Source: Magicicada septendecula
Taxonomy: Eukaryota; Arthropoda; Insecta; Hemiptera; Cicadidae
Assembly: GCA_034769895.1 (NCBI GenBank)
Contig: CM068368.1
Location: 339,287,076-339,351,075, forward strand
Direction: 5' to 3'
DNA: 64,000 nucleotides
The position numbers and the translations under genes are program-made. The notes beneath the pieces were generated by a model that saw only the letters and a program-made list of their open reading frames with translations, was not told the DNA's origin and made no database searches. This document shows, one piece after another, positions 25,907-40,793 of this stretch. Within the stretch, counting starts at the first letter, position 1. Every line of letters begins with the position of its first letter.

Positions 25907-26974
25907 ATAAATCTCAAACTCCTCGAGAGCGTCCATTAATCTACCCTTACCGCATACATGGATTGCTTTGAAATTGGTATTGAAATCTGTGTAATTATGG
26001 TTATGCATCATTAGATGGCGCGCATAATTAGATTTGGCCTTGTCTAAATCATTCCTTGGTAGATGTTCTTTGTATCTTTTCAAGAAAGACCTGCCAGTTT
26101 GACCCAGATAGAAACAATCACAATCATCACATGACATCCTGTAAACACCTGTTTTCTCTTCTAACGGGAATGGTTGTTTTATCCGTAACAAATTAGATAT
26201 ATTATTATTTGTTTTAAACGCGACTTTTATATTGAATTTAGAGAACACATTGGACATAATGTTAGGTAAAAGGCTACCGTACACTGTCGTTATATACTTT
26301 TTATTATTATTTTTATTATTGTTAACTTTATTATCGTTGGTATTATGGTGGGATCTAGTTTTATATAGGTGTCGCTTAAGAAGTCTATCTATCATCGAAC
26401 TCTTGTACCCATTCGCTACTGCTATGTGCCTTATTATATCCAATTCGTCCTGAAAGTCCTTTTGGTTAAGTGGAATCGTTACCAACCTATGAACAAAACT
26501 GTTGTAGGCCGCCATTTTCTGACTATATGGGTGATGAGAATCGGCGTGTATTGTAATATCTGTGGTGGTGGGTTTCCTATATATTTTATATTGAAATTTA
26601 TTAAGATACTTTGTAACAGTCAGGTCCAAAAAATTGAGTTTATTGTCAACCTCTGTTTCGAGGATAAATTGTATGTTCTTGCTAAGGCTGTTCAAATAAT
26701 GTTTCAATTTCTCTATCTGCCGTAGCGTGCCGTTAAAAATTATAAAGGTGTCGTCTACATATCGTGCATAAAATTTAATATTATTAAAAAATTTGTTATT
26801 CTCTGAGAACATGTAAGTCTTTTAGAAATGATGCAAGTATAAATCCGCCAGCAGTCCTGAAAGTGGCGAACCCATTGCGAGACCAAACTCTTGTAGGTAA
26901 AAATTATTATTAAAAGTGAAGTAATTCTGCTTCAACAGAACATTCAACAATAAAATTAACTCATCTATATATCC
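25874..26974 (-). pseudogene. Penelope-like element RT / GIY-YIG endonuclease, truncated
   Basis: This is the C-terminal part of a Penelope-like retroelement protein. Upstream of the longest frame, 26825-26974 reads in the same frame with AMGSPLSGLLADLYLHH, a reverse transcriptase signature of this class. A TAA at 26822-26824 interrupts it. In the 312-residue frame after the break, YVDD lies at residues 18-21, FLDL near 61-64 and RKPTTTDITIH near 79-89. The GIY-YIG nuclease follows (GVY at 222-224, YLG at 235-237, Arg241), with a C..C.C cluster at 228-233 and EEFEIYK near 297-303. The N-terminal RT fingers are absent: homology stops at 26974, where the telomeric patch begins. The copy is dead through 5' truncation plus one nonsense codon. 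Its C-terminus runs into the inverted-repeat arm. Confidence 0.9.
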
Positions 26975-27031
26975 TTACCATCTAACTCATCTAACCTAAC
27001 CTAACCTAACCTAACCTAACTCATCTATATA
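26957..27031. repeat. Interstitial telomeric patch (TTAGG)6 with flanking duplications
   Basis: Six perfect CTAAC units at 26991-27020 equal TTAGG on the other strand, the common insect telomere repeat. The 15-mer taactcatctatata occurs at 26957-26971, inside Penelope coding sequence, and again at 27017-27031. A shorter form, taactcatcta, lies at 26983-26993. The patch therefore sits between copies of a PLE-derived tag. This looks like break repair with template switching, or terminal attachment of the element to telomeric DNA. Confidence 0.88.
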
Positions 27032-27984
27032 GATGACCTAATTAACTATGTGGCAAATGTTATATCAAGTTCTAGTCATCATAAACAAAGAGACATAGTA
27101 TAAGGCTGCTCGTCATATATCATAACTTTCATAAAAGTTTGAGTACCTCGTACAAGACCGAGAATTTCTGTACGACGTACCATCAACAGTTATATAGACA
27201 ACATTGTACACCTCGCCCTCTACAGTTACCTCGCTGACGTTTTACTAAATATAAATACTTAACGTCCTGTAACGCTAACAACTTATTAAGAAAATTTCAA
27301 GTGTCGCAATAAACTTAGTATTTGTGTCGAAAATGAAATGAACAGAATACTAAGAATATCAATTAGGAGCAAATACAAATAGATCTCGTTTCCATGATTT
27401 TTTTATGAAGTTGGTGACAAAAATTTAGTAATAACCAATGAGGATGTAAGTTAGTAAATAATTTGGTGTTAACATTAATTTTTTAAATTTTGTTTATGCC
27501 TCAAAATTGAAATTAATTAGTATTAATCCAAAGCTTTTAATTATTTGAACATACAAAATTTCATAATTAGATACATGCTCTTACGTAATCTGCCTGAGGT
27601 CAACCCCGAGTAATCTGCCTGAGATCAGAACATCAGAGGTATTAATACGTTTTAGAAGATTAACCATTGTCTTGTTTGGTGCTCGTGAAACATCTGCAAT
27701 ATCGTTTCAACAAAAAGAAGAAGTAGAAAGATTTCCGTAGTCCATAAAGTACTACCAAGATCAGTCATTAATCAGACAAAATTTTAAAATATTTTTGTCG
27801 ACACTTTGCCAAATGTATTGTCATTATTAGGATTTGTATACCGGCGATACAAAAATGATACGCACAACATGAGTTTTTGTGTGAATGTGTTATATAAAGA
27901 ACAATAATAATTAATAGTATTATTTGTATTATTATTAATTTCATTATATTATTAATAGTAGGCCTATTATTATTATCATTATTT

Positions 27985-28009
27985 TAATAATAATAATAAT
28001 AATAATAAT
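27985..28009. repeat. (TAA)8 repeat
   Basis: A pure TAA/AAT run seen directly. Confidence 0.9.
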
Positions 28010-28554
28010 CGATTACTCTATACAGATCCAGATCATGGCAATACATTTCAAACCTCGTCAATAAGGTGTCGAAATGTTGACATATATGTTTTAAAATTCT
28101 GTCTAGTCAAATTAGTTTGGTTAATATTATTTCCACATATAGTATTAATTAGAAACACGCCTATCAGGCTAACACTTTAATGTAAATATTCAGGAATGCG
28201 TTACAATCGTTGCAAACTCTTCTTGGAATTGCTGCTTTCATTATTTCGTAAACAAAACTTTAAACCGATCCAATGGCGGACGTGTACAGGAGAAACATGG
28301 CTAGAAAGTTAAACATGCTATGGTTTCTATCGGAAACTAAAGTGAAATCTTCGCCCAAAGACAAAATAACTTTTTCGATTTTAGTCTGGCTTCACCGAAT
28401 ATTCACCGTTTCAAGCAGACGTTGTGACATGCGAAACACGCGCTAAATGTAGTTAGTATACGTTACAACACTAAATACAAACACATGTGTTTCATAATAA
28501 CTCATAACCACTTATGAGGAATGACAATAATATATTATTATTATTGTTAGCCTA

Positions 28555-28676
28555 TTCTTCTTCTTCTTCATCATCATCATCTTCTTCTTCTTGTTTTTCT
28601 TCTCCTTGTTGTTCTTCTTCTTAATATAATTATAATTATGATTATGATTATGATTATGATGATGATGATGATGATG
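28555..28676. repeat. CTT/CAT and TGA trinucleotide repeat cluster
   Basis: Mixed (CTT)n and (CAT)n at 28555-28623 is followed by TTATGA and TGA units to 28676. It lies just beyond the 3' side of the minus-strand LINE remnant at 28.88-29.5 kb. Some LINEs end in simple trinucleotide repeats rather than poly(A), so it may be that tail. Confidence 0.85.
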
Positions 28677-28879
28677 CTTATTATTATTATTACATTATCA
28701 TTACATTAGGCTATTACTGTTTACTATTAATTTTTTTATTATTTACTATAAGCCTAAGCATTACTATAGACAAAAATCAGTAATTAGTTTAATCATCATC
28801 ATCGTCATCATCAACCTCAAGGCTAGGCACATCCTCAATCTGTTCCGGGACTCACTTCGCTGTTCCGGGCCGTCCTACA

Positions 28880-29500
28880 TCTCTCTTCCCCACCGTCTAC
28901 ATCCCATTGCTAGCACTGGAATCTGTCACCCTCCATCGTCCCAAATGTTCACACCACCTTCTTTTGTTGCTCCTTAGCTGTTCCAACAATGGGTCAACCC
29001 CCAGTTCCGTCCTTATATCCATATTCTTCTTTCTATCGAGAACGGATACAGCTCAGAGTACTCCTCATAAACTATATCTTCACTGCCTGAGTCTTTGCTT
29101 TGTCTCTTTCTATCATAACATGCATCTATTTCATCTCCATGCATCAAAACTGGTACCGGTACAGTGTTAAAACCTTATCCTTCTTTCCTTCTTTGCCTTA
29201 TTTTTAAGGTGTCTGTGAATAAATTCCTTCAGATATTCCTAAATTTGTTTAATTTTTAATTCAGATAAATTTGTCCCATATGTAACGTAACATCCCAAGT
29301 AAGTGAAATGCTGGACTTGTTCCATAATCCTTCCATCTATAACTATCTTAGTTCTTAACGGTTGCTTCCCTCTGAATGCCATTGTTTTAGTTGTCCGCTG
29401 ATATTTGAAAGGCATATTCGTCTGCTACGCTACTTCCAGGTAGCAATCTTAAATTCATCACTATCAATTTGCAAGTCCTGATCTCTTTGCTGTAGTCATT
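28880..29500 (-). pseudogene. Decayed LINE ORF2 remnant (RT C-terminal half)
   Basis: Reading the minus strand in shifting frames gives collinear pieces of a LINE ORF2. KTMAFRGKQPLRTKIVI and MEQVQHFTYLGCYVTY lie at about 29391-29278. VPVPVLMHGDE, resembling the usual VPxLLYGSE, lies near 29155. DIRTELGVDPLLEQ and NKRRWCEHLGRW lie at about 29022-28930. The order matches the post-catalytic RT and C-terminal region of many insect LINEs. Stops and frameshifts separate every block, so no protein is made. The clade is not assigned; a translated search would settle it. Confidence 0.75.
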
Positions 29501-32590
<3,090 letters not shown>

Positions 32591-32949
32591 CCTCCGCTGA
32601 TGATGGATAGCGGAGCATCAATTTGTCCCTCATGGGTCGGAGTGGTACCAGCTTAGGCTGTGGCGAACAAAATTCAGCAGCTTTCTTGTTCCCTTTCTAA
32701 CTTGTCTGTTCTCTGTCTTGTCAGCCTTTGTTTCTTTAACCCCGTCGCTATTGGGCTTTTGAGGGCTAGGTTATTATTTCCTGTTTCACAATTCTTTGGG
32801 CAGATTGGCAGATAGGGCTCTGAATCTTTAGCGAAAGCAGTCTACCAAGGGGAGGTAAACTCCATAACAAATATTGGTATTCCAAGTTGGAGATTGGGAC
32901 ATTAGGCTTACTTTCTTTGAAAAATTAAATGCTAAGATTTACATTTACA

Positions 32950-35590
32950 CTACTCCCTTGGAATTCGAAACGGAAAGTGGTAAATGGATTTGGTTGTAAA
33001 GAAGGAAGGTGAAAACTGGAACGTGAAGTATTCTGGTAATTAGCATAAAACGTAAGGAGTCTTTAAAGAAACTTAAAGATTAAAATAGATATTGCTTTTC
33101 TTTCTAAAACAAAAAGTAAAAAACAGGTACTGAAGAAACATGAACTTACATTCACATATACTTTGATGGTAGAAAGCAGACAAGAATGCAGGTATTTATG
33201 TTGTAATTAGTAAGTGATATACTGCCTGAAGGGGTTGAAATATATAAATGAAAGAATCTTAGAGATCCACATGAAAATTAATGGATGTGACGTGAATGTA
33301 GTGCGCGTATGTGCCCCAAATAGAGACGTCAATGAAAACAAGAAAAGATGGATTTTATGAAAAGCTTCAGGACACTGTAGATGAAATCAACAAAAGGACG
33401 AAAATCAATTTATTTAGAACATCATTTAATGCCAGAACAGGGTCAAAAAAGAGTGATAAGATAGTTTGGAGAAGAAGTGTTAAGTACTGGAAACGGAGAG
33501 AAATGAATAGTTTTTTATCCAGCACGAATTAAGATTACTTACTGACTATTATCAACATAAAATTATTCATCGCTATACATGGACTGGGCCGTATTTGTAA
33601 GTCAATACTAGACTATATTATAATAAAGCATAATAGTCATTTCAAGTGGCTCGTTGTCAGAATAAACAGAGGTATGGTTTCAGATCAGAGGTTTAGTCAA
33701 CCTTCCATATCACAAGTCTCCAAAGACTGATGATATTTCTGAGGGCCAAAGCATGACCCACGTGGAATGGATGTATAATGATTTTACCATATTTTTGTAT
33801 AAACTTAGACTGGCTGGCAAACTCCACTGTTTCGACGATTGAAGTCCAAATGAAATGTGTTAGAAGCTTTGCATCGTAAGGCAACTTTTGGATCAGTGAG
33901 ATAAGCAGTGGCAACGAAAAAATATAATACCCTATGGTGGAACATAAACATTGAAGAATTAGGAAAAGCAAGGAGGAGTTTGTAGAAAACGGGTTGTTAC
34001 AAAAACTACAGATGGCAGATTTTCTTATGTCTATTTAAGAGAAGAAGTAATTAAAGAGATATTCTTATAAGCGAAAGATGTAACATGGCAACAAAGATGG
34101 CTCGAGATAAATTCACAGATGCTGGGAGCACGGTCAAATGACTTGGGTACATTTGAAAAAATTAAGAATGGATACAAAAGAAACTACACTGAGTACTTTG
34201 GAAGAATGGAAAAAGTATTGTGAAAAACGGAATTGTGACTAAAATGATGAAAATTAGGAAGTTGAGAACATAACATCTGATAAAGCGATAATAGCATTAA
34301 AGACAATGAAGAACACCAAAGCTCCTGGACTTGGAAGAATACCAATTTAACAAATAAAGAATTCCCAAGGAAATGTATTTTCGCAGATTTTCACAAATTG
34401 CCTTGAGGGTTACGTCCTAATCGTGCAACGTAACAACCAAACATAACAAAACGGGTAATCAGGGCTTATTCTGATGAGATCTATTGAATGACTGCATGGA
34501 CGAATTCTAAAAAGTCGAATAGAATCGAATTCTTAAAAATCGGAACAAAGTGGTTTTTGTTGGGTCATATCTGTTATTGGCAATGTGTTTTGATTGAAAC
34601 AGCTTTGTAATAAGGCTGTCAGCCATGCATTGGTTGTGTACTTAACATTTACTGACTTACGTAAAGCGTATGATGGCCCTGCCAATATTAAAAAGCAGCA
34701 AGAAACTTTTACGAGGGAGGTGTCAATGCTGTTAAACTTAAAGTTAAACTAAGCTGTCGAATTACCTTACCAGTAACAAAATGCATAATGCACGCCGTTC
34801 CGTAGCACATAATTTACTCAAAATACATAGGCTATAATCGCAGCTTTAGGCAGGTGGAAAAGGCACTGTTGTGAAATGGGGATATCACTAAATGACGATG
34901 ACCTCTACATGCGTATGTTTGCGGACGAACAGGATTCCAATTATATAACCCGAAAACTCAATGGAGAAAACAAATCTCGAGATCTCGATTAAATTTTGGA
35001 AAATCCAAATGCTGGTTATTTTAAGTGAAGGAGCCAATATGACAGTACACTGAAAGTAGTACTTTTTGTATGTTGACATAAATAAAAGATGATAGAAGTA
35101 ATAAAAATATCAGCGGTAGGCCTATAATAAAAAGAGTGGAAATGGAAGTAGGACAACTGAATTCTGTGCTTTGCAGCGAGAAAATCATGTACAAACCAAA
35201 AGGCAATATACTCGTCACCTTAGAAAGCATATTTACCTATAGAACTGAAATTGGCAGATAAATAAAGGAAAACAACTTTTTTGTCATACTTTGTTGCTTC
35301 TCTGCTATGTATAACGAGGCCTTTCGGTTTTCGCAACCATTATCAAATTCTTCCTACACTAAGTTCTATCAAGGTTGTAGGAAGAACTTGATAATGGTTG
35401 CGAAACCGAAAGGCCTCGTTGTACATAGCAGAGAAGCAACAAAATACGACAAAGTTGTTATGAAGACTGCTAACACAGATAAAATAGCTGAAAATAAAGG
35501 AAACTCGCGAATGTTCCAAGTAGTGGAAATGGACTTCTGGATAAGATCCAATGATCAGTGCATTAGAAATAGTGATACCAGGTGGCAAAT
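32950..35590 (+). pseudogene. Decayed LINE with endonuclease and RT blocks, interrupted by a hairpin insertion
   Basis: Collinear fragments of a LINE ORF2 appear on the plus strand in drifting frames. VVRVCAP followed by GFYEKLQDTVDEINKRTK (about 33296-33403) resembles the apurinic-type endonuclease. SDKAIIALKTMKNTKAPG (34277-34330) resembles the RT NGKAPG region. LTFTDLRKAYDGPANI (34641-34689) fits RT motif A. MRMFADEQD (about 34909-34935) sits where FADD is expected, with the second Asp changed. VVEMDFWIRS (about 35520-35549) fits the C-terminal region. Numerous stops show it is long dead. A 190-bp hairpin at 35271-35459 splits the last block from the rest. Confidence 0.75.
35271..35459. 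mobile_element. 190-bp fold-back (hairpin) insertion in the LINE remnant
   Basis: The left arm, 35271-35357, is nearly the reverse complement of the right arm, 35377-35459, with a loop of about 19 bases. The core gcagagaagcaac / gttgcttctctgc and aaggcctcgtt / aacgaggcctt pair exactly; a handful of single mismatches and one indel lie elsewhere. It separates LINE coding blocks that are adjacent in related elements, so it was probably inserted as a small fold-back MITE. Clear target duplications were not identified. Confidence 0.8.
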
Positions 35591-35592
35591 TA

Positions 35593-36005
35593 GTGTAGAC
35601 AAAACAATGTTCTTCTTCTTCTTCTACACTTCATGGTATAGGCAGAAATGCCTGTTCCGTCTCCACAATGTCATAGTTGGTCCCATCTTGAAAAAGGTCT
35701 TCCAACGTTACGCTTGCCCGTTGGCTTATAAGATCTTATTTGTTGTGGTAGTCTACATTTGTCCATGCGGTCGATGTGTTCCCGCCATTTCCGTTCGATG
35801 ATTCAAATTGTAGATGTTTAGCGCATTCCGGACGTCGTCATTACGTATTCTATCTAATCGTGTACAGCACTTGACTCTTCTCAGAAAGCGCATTTCAGCT
35901 GTCTGAATCTTTGATCTATCTAGCTTTGAAGGAACCCAGGTCTCACTGCCGTACGTCAGAATTGGGACAACCATGGTTTTATATAACTTAAGTCTTGTCT
36001 CCTTA
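35593..36005 (-). pseudogene. LINE ORF2 C-terminal fragment, minus strand
   Basis: On the minus strand ETRLKLYKTMVVPILTYGSETW is the familiar LINE segment following the RT domain; it continues with AEMRFLRRVKCCTRLDRIRN to about 35800. In another frame, further downstream, KPTGKRNVGRPFSRWDQL (near 35735-35680) matches the usual RPxGRRxxGRPxxRW tail. The frame break falls between these blocks. The extreme 3' end is an AGA/AAG run at about 35610-35621. It is 5'-truncated and points toward the plus-strand LINE remnant, so the two lie tail to tail. Confidence 0.8.
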
Positions 36006-36897
36006 CGCGTTTTACAAAACCATTACCGCGTTCTTCGGTACGGCGGATCCGGCGGAAGTGGCAACCCTTGTTTTTGTGGGTTAATGCAGAAATGACACAC
36101 GGTCAATAGTCTCAACGGTGGAAGAGGACTATGTTCCCAACAGCGGAGAGAGCAACCTAGGAGGTGGGACTTTGAATGAAACCCAGAGCTGGTCTGGAGG
36201 CTCTAAGGTGGCAACCCCACTACTGGACTTACCTTACAAGACGCTGGTAACGTCTTTAGGGGACATGAATTATACTCGCAATCTTCACAAAGGAAAAGGA
36301 AAGCATGACAAAACAATGTTACCAGCAATAATTACGAAGTGCCTCATTTTTGGATTGCACGCGGTGAGCCCACACACTGGAACAGCAGTCAGTCTCGTGG
36401 CGTGCCAGATCCGATCTCAATAGGAGGTGTATTTGCGTTCTTGTTAATACCGTGCAATTGAATATATAGCTTAATTGCGTGATAGAACATGACACTGTCA
36501 TAGAATAAACTTTGTCACTCATAGGTATTAGTCCATTAAGTTTAATCTGGATTCTGACTAGAAGGCGGAAATTGTATAGACTCAGGAGGTCGTGAAAGGA
36601 GAACACATATGATTAAGTGGATAAAAGATGAGGAGATTGCAACGAGGAGATTGCACTGACAGATGCCTCTGACCAGCAAGGTACGAGAGGCGACAGTATC
36701 ATGGATGCTCGGGCTCGCAGATGGATGGACAAATTTTTAATTAATTTGTTTTATCATATTAACTTTGATCATTATTTTTATTTTATATATTTACATCTAA
36801 TATTTTTTGTTTATATTTTATCTATTTTATACATTTTCTTAGAAACGTGTAGTTAAATAATATATAAACGTGGATTCTAGACTAAATATATATATAT
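36006..36897. other. Unassigned stretch left of the LTR array
   Basis: A plus-strand frame of 101 codons at 36118-36423 begins MEEDYVPNSGESNLGGG. It has better base composition than its surroundings but no domain I recognise; it may be another retroelement 5' region. From 36.6 kb on the sequence becomes AT-rich and ends in an AT run (36885-36897) at the array boundary. Confidence 0.3.
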
Positions 36898-38943
36898 TAT
36901 AATACTACTCTTGTACCCGTAGTATCTTAATGGTATAATGATTTGCCCGTGTTATTCCTTGTATATGTTAATTTGTAATAACTAGTTGTAAATAGTGTAT
37001 CAGCTGATCGTGGAATATTTATGTTGTGTGTTTACGAATGTGATTTAAATATATAAGTAAAAGAATTGAATTATTCTGCCTTGGTTTCTGAATCAGAATT
37101 ATAATTATTCCAGTTCAGTAGTTAGAACTCCAAAATCAATTCAAAAAATAGCGGTCGAGTCATCACAAACATTTTACAAGTCACCTTCGATATTCGGCTT
37201 TAACCTATTATTTGAGGTTAACCTTGGTTTTTGCAGTTTGCGTACTTCCAATGACTCCCCGAAGTCTTCTTATCCTTGTTAATTATAAAATAAATGCTGA
37301 TAATATTTTACGTTCCTGAAATAATAACGCATGGATATGATTTAATAACATAATGGTTTAATCTCTGTAACATAAATTCAAATTATTGGAAATTTCATTC
37401 GATACATACGGTTGTCACAATCGATATTTATCTCAGGATTTAATAATTAAATAATTTTAATATATTTCGTGGGAATTCTTGTGGCTGCTACGAAAAGTTC
37501 CTTTACATGATAATTAATAATAGAGAGTACCTTTACAAACAATATATTAGTTATAATCTAAAAAATTACAAAAATTATATATTAAGTAACATACAAGGTT
37601 TGACGATATTCAATACGCTTCGTAAAAGCATGTAGGTTAGAGCGATGTCAACATCATGGCTACTATATTGTCCGTGTCAGAGAATAATGAAGTTTATTAA
37701 TGTGTACAATAAATGTTTTCCTTGTAATCACTGTTCGTTTAGATATTGAATTTGTTTTCACTTTAAAATGTTTACTAGTGATTAGTGTTAGTGTAAATTG
37801 TTATATTGTCTAGTGGTTGTTCCTTGTTGGATAAAAATATTGTCAAATTATACTTTACACATCTTGACGATATTGCTGAAGGTTTTTTGGTTTATTCTGA
37901 ATAATTTCTTGATTGTGTGTATTACTGGTTCATGAAAATTGTAGTGGAGGGATTATTTATCTTCTTCGATGGTGGTCATTCAGATCTTCGTTCACAAACG
38001 GGTTAACAAATTTTATATTTTTATTTTAGTTACCTCTAGACACGCACTATTCAACTGTTTTCCATCACAATTAACAATTAAGTGTTATTTCTTCTTTTTT
38101 AGTCACCGAACTCATACAAACTTCTTAAATTTTGATTGGCCATTTATGTACAGGTTAAGTGTTATAGGATCAATACCCATTAATTATTTTATATTTTATA
38201 AATTACCTTTAATAGATAATTTTATTATTATACTCTAATGATACATGAAATTTTTATACAATTATTAATTAGATAATTATAAACAATTTGATACTAAACA
38301 TGCCTCAGTTTATAACTGTAAAACCTTATTAATTTGAATTTCTATGATATGTGGTGGAACAATTTGTTATGGTTGATTGTAATTTCTACTTTGACTACCT
38401 GAGATAAATATATTTACATAAATTAACTGGTGACATAAAATCTTATAACATACAACAAAACTCTTAATAATAATAATTGTTTTTAACAACTTTAATTATT
38501 TCATACTTTTAAACTATTGTCTGTATGATAATAATAGTAACACTTTTTATAAATAATAAATAACACTGTTAAACGGTAGTCTGCGTCACTATTTATATTA
38601 TATCACTCATCACTGTAAAGGTTTGTGTCCCTTTTTCTATCCTTAAAAATATGCCTATACAATTTTGTTAATGCAATTTTAATTTATGATTAGGTACTCT
38701 TTATTGGGTTTGGTTGTTATTCAGGGTAAGTTGATTATTTAGGCTTAGTAGGTTTATTTATTTAATTTTTGTCTGTTTACTGCCCTATTCTACTGGGTTA
38801 TTTCTGGGTTTCTTGATAATATTAAATAAGTCAAACCAACTAGGTTTCCTTTAATTTGCTATCAATTATTATTTCTTGTTTCCTCTCTGGATCGGATTTC
38901 ACTATTATTTACTATTCTTTTGGTAACATCGTGTTTCGTTACA
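36898..38943 (-). repeat. LTR1, 2046 bp (3' LTR of copy A)
   Basis: The boundaries come from comparison of the three LTRs and from element C: the plus-strand start is TATAATAC and the end CGTTACA. The terminal bases are TGTAA on the minus-strand start and TTATA at its end, a decayed form of the perfect TGTAA/TTACA ends of element C. It differs from LTR2 and LTR3 at roughly fifteen positions that those two share, plus a 3-bp insertion near 37960. An 89-codon plus-strand frame in each LTR is not thought to be coding. Confidence 0.9.
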
Positions 38944-38960
38944 AATTGCCTCCCTTCAGA
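38944..38960 (-). promoter_or_regulatory. Polypurine tract of copy A
   Basis: On the minus strand the purine-rich tract TCTGAAGGGAGGCAATT directly precedes LTR1, the position where plus-strand DNA synthesis is primed. Confidence 0.75.
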
Positions 38961-39010
38961 AGTAATTATTTCTGAACACTTCATTAGGTGTGAGGACATA
39001 ATTACTTATG

Positions 39011-40093
39011 TTATTTTACCTTTTCTTCCTCATGATATTTTTTCATGGATTGTTGATTATAATTGCCCTTGATCTTCTTTGAAATGGGGTCGGTTAATTC
39101 ATACGTGTTGTTGTTGTTGTTGTTTTTTACGGTGTAGGGTCCAACGTATAGTAATAATAATTTCTTTGATATCCCTTCTAGAGTGCTAGGCAATTCCCTG
39201 TTCTTTAACAAAACTTTCTCTCCTACTTCATATTTAATTATTTTACCCTTTATTTTCTGGTATTTATTTCTGTGTTTTTCCAGATTTTCCATCACCTGAT
39301 TATAGAATTTTAATTTATTAAATTGGTACGGTGGAGACTTAGGAAATTTAATCAATTCTTGGATCTCTCTGGGTGGTTGTTTTTCACACATGGCAGTGTA
39401 TGGAGTGCAATTTATAGATGGATGATAAGCCAAGTTTAAAAAATCTTCTGTGGCTGATAAGTAATCAGGCCACTTCCTTTGTTGTTGATGACAATAGGTT
39501 CTTAAGATTCTACCAACCTCTCTCAGTATTCTTTCTGATGGGTTGCTACTGGGGTGGTATACGGAGGTCTTATAGCTTTTGATGTTCAGTTCTAACAATG
39601 TGTTCTTCCATTTTCTGCCTCGAAATTGTGTACCATGGTCGGTAACTATTGAAACAGGTATTCCTATTTTTGGAATGTATTGAGTAGTTATTACTTCAAG
39701 AATTTTCTGCGTAGTTGCTCGACTGATTGGATACAATTTGGTGAATTTGGTGAAGTGGTCCATAATGATTATATGGTATTTATACCGGCTTCTACCTTCA
39801 CTCCTAGGAAATGGTCCACATATGTCAATGAATAATTTTTCCAATTTTTGTTCTGACGATATAGGTATCATTACACCTTCCCTTCGTTCATTATTAATTT
39901 TGACCAATTGGCAGATATGACAGGGTTTTATATAATTTTGTACCTTCCTGTGTATGTTCTTAATGTAACAATTCTCCTCCAATGCTTTCACTACCTTTAC
40001 TGCACCCATATGTCCGTATCTTATGTGATATTCCAACACTAGTTCTTTCTCCATGATTCTGGGAATGATTACTTTCCAGTCTTCTTGGTTCAA
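39011..40093 (-). pseudogene. pol: Copy A integrase
   Basis: A 360-residue integrase segment. It contains the HHCC zinc site (YHIRYGHMG, then CHIC), the core Asp in FIDICGPF, the second Asp in TDHGTQF and the Glu in NPSERILREVG. The C-terminal GPY motif is intact here (LLLLYVGPY), unlike copy B. The segment is out of frame with the upstream RNase H because a run of seven A on the minus strand (40099-40105) is one base longer than the aligned run in element C. The first Met at 40093 is only the first ATG after the break, not a true start. The stop comes about 50 bases before the polypurine tract, so there is no envelope gene. Confidence 0.9.
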
Positions 40094-40793
40094 TGTATTT
40101 TTTTATAAATAAAATTCCTTCTTGTTCACAATAGGATTTGTTTATTGGAGAGTTTTGGTTCGCCATACGTTCCTTGATTTTTATTAATTTTGGGTCTAAT
40201 AACTGATTAGCCCTGATATTTTGTAATAATGCCTCCAAATCAGATCTACTTTTAAGAATGTTGTACACCTTGATAATCCTTTCTTTCTCACCCTCAAATG
40301 TCTGAGTGTCCAGGTTTATTCGAGATAACACTTCTGCTATCACGTTTTGACTCCCTGGAATATATTCCCATTTGATATTATACTCCTGCAAGGCGAGTAT
40401 CCACCTTGTAAGCTTTCCGTGACTCAGCTTACAACTTCTTAAAAATGAGATGGACTTATGATCTGTTCTGACAGTTACAAGATATCCCAAAATGTACGTT
40501 CGGAATTTACTACAAGCAAAGACTATGCTTAATAGTTCCTTTTCAGTAACATTATACCTTCTCTCACAGTGGTTTAACACACGACTGGCAAAACTGATGA
40601 CCAAATGGTTTCCTTCTTTGTCTTCTTGGTACAATACCGTCCCAAGACTGACATCACTTGCGTCACAGTTCACAAAGAATGGGTGATCAAAATTTGGATG
40701 ATGAAGGATTACTGTCTCTAAGAATTTATCCTTTATCTGTTGTAGTATAGCATCCTGTTCATGTCCCCATGTCCATTTGTTTTTGGAAGACAG
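39960..40793 (-). pseudogene. pol: Copy A RNase H and linker region
   Basis: This continues the RT frame after the TAG at 40794-40796. RNase H residues are visible: Asp in NCDASD, Glu in VTEKELLS and Asp in VRTDHKS. The frame then passes the linker toward the zinc finger and loses register at the A7 run (40099-40105). The last 45 or so codons, ending in GGELLH at 39960, are out-of-frame nonsense. The same register loss occurs in copy B. Confidence 0.88.

Larger units (their letters stand above)
27032..28879. other. Non-coding stretch with trinucleotide repeats
   Basis: No open frame of note. It contains an AAT run and CTT/CAT/TGA trinucleotide clusters. No transposon ends were identified. 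Confidence 0.5.

Noticed and set aside
37969..38238. 89-codon plus-strand frame, repeated in all three A/B LTRs
   Set aside because: It is antisense within the LTR and its conservation merely reflects LTR identity. Composition is AT-driven with no domain.
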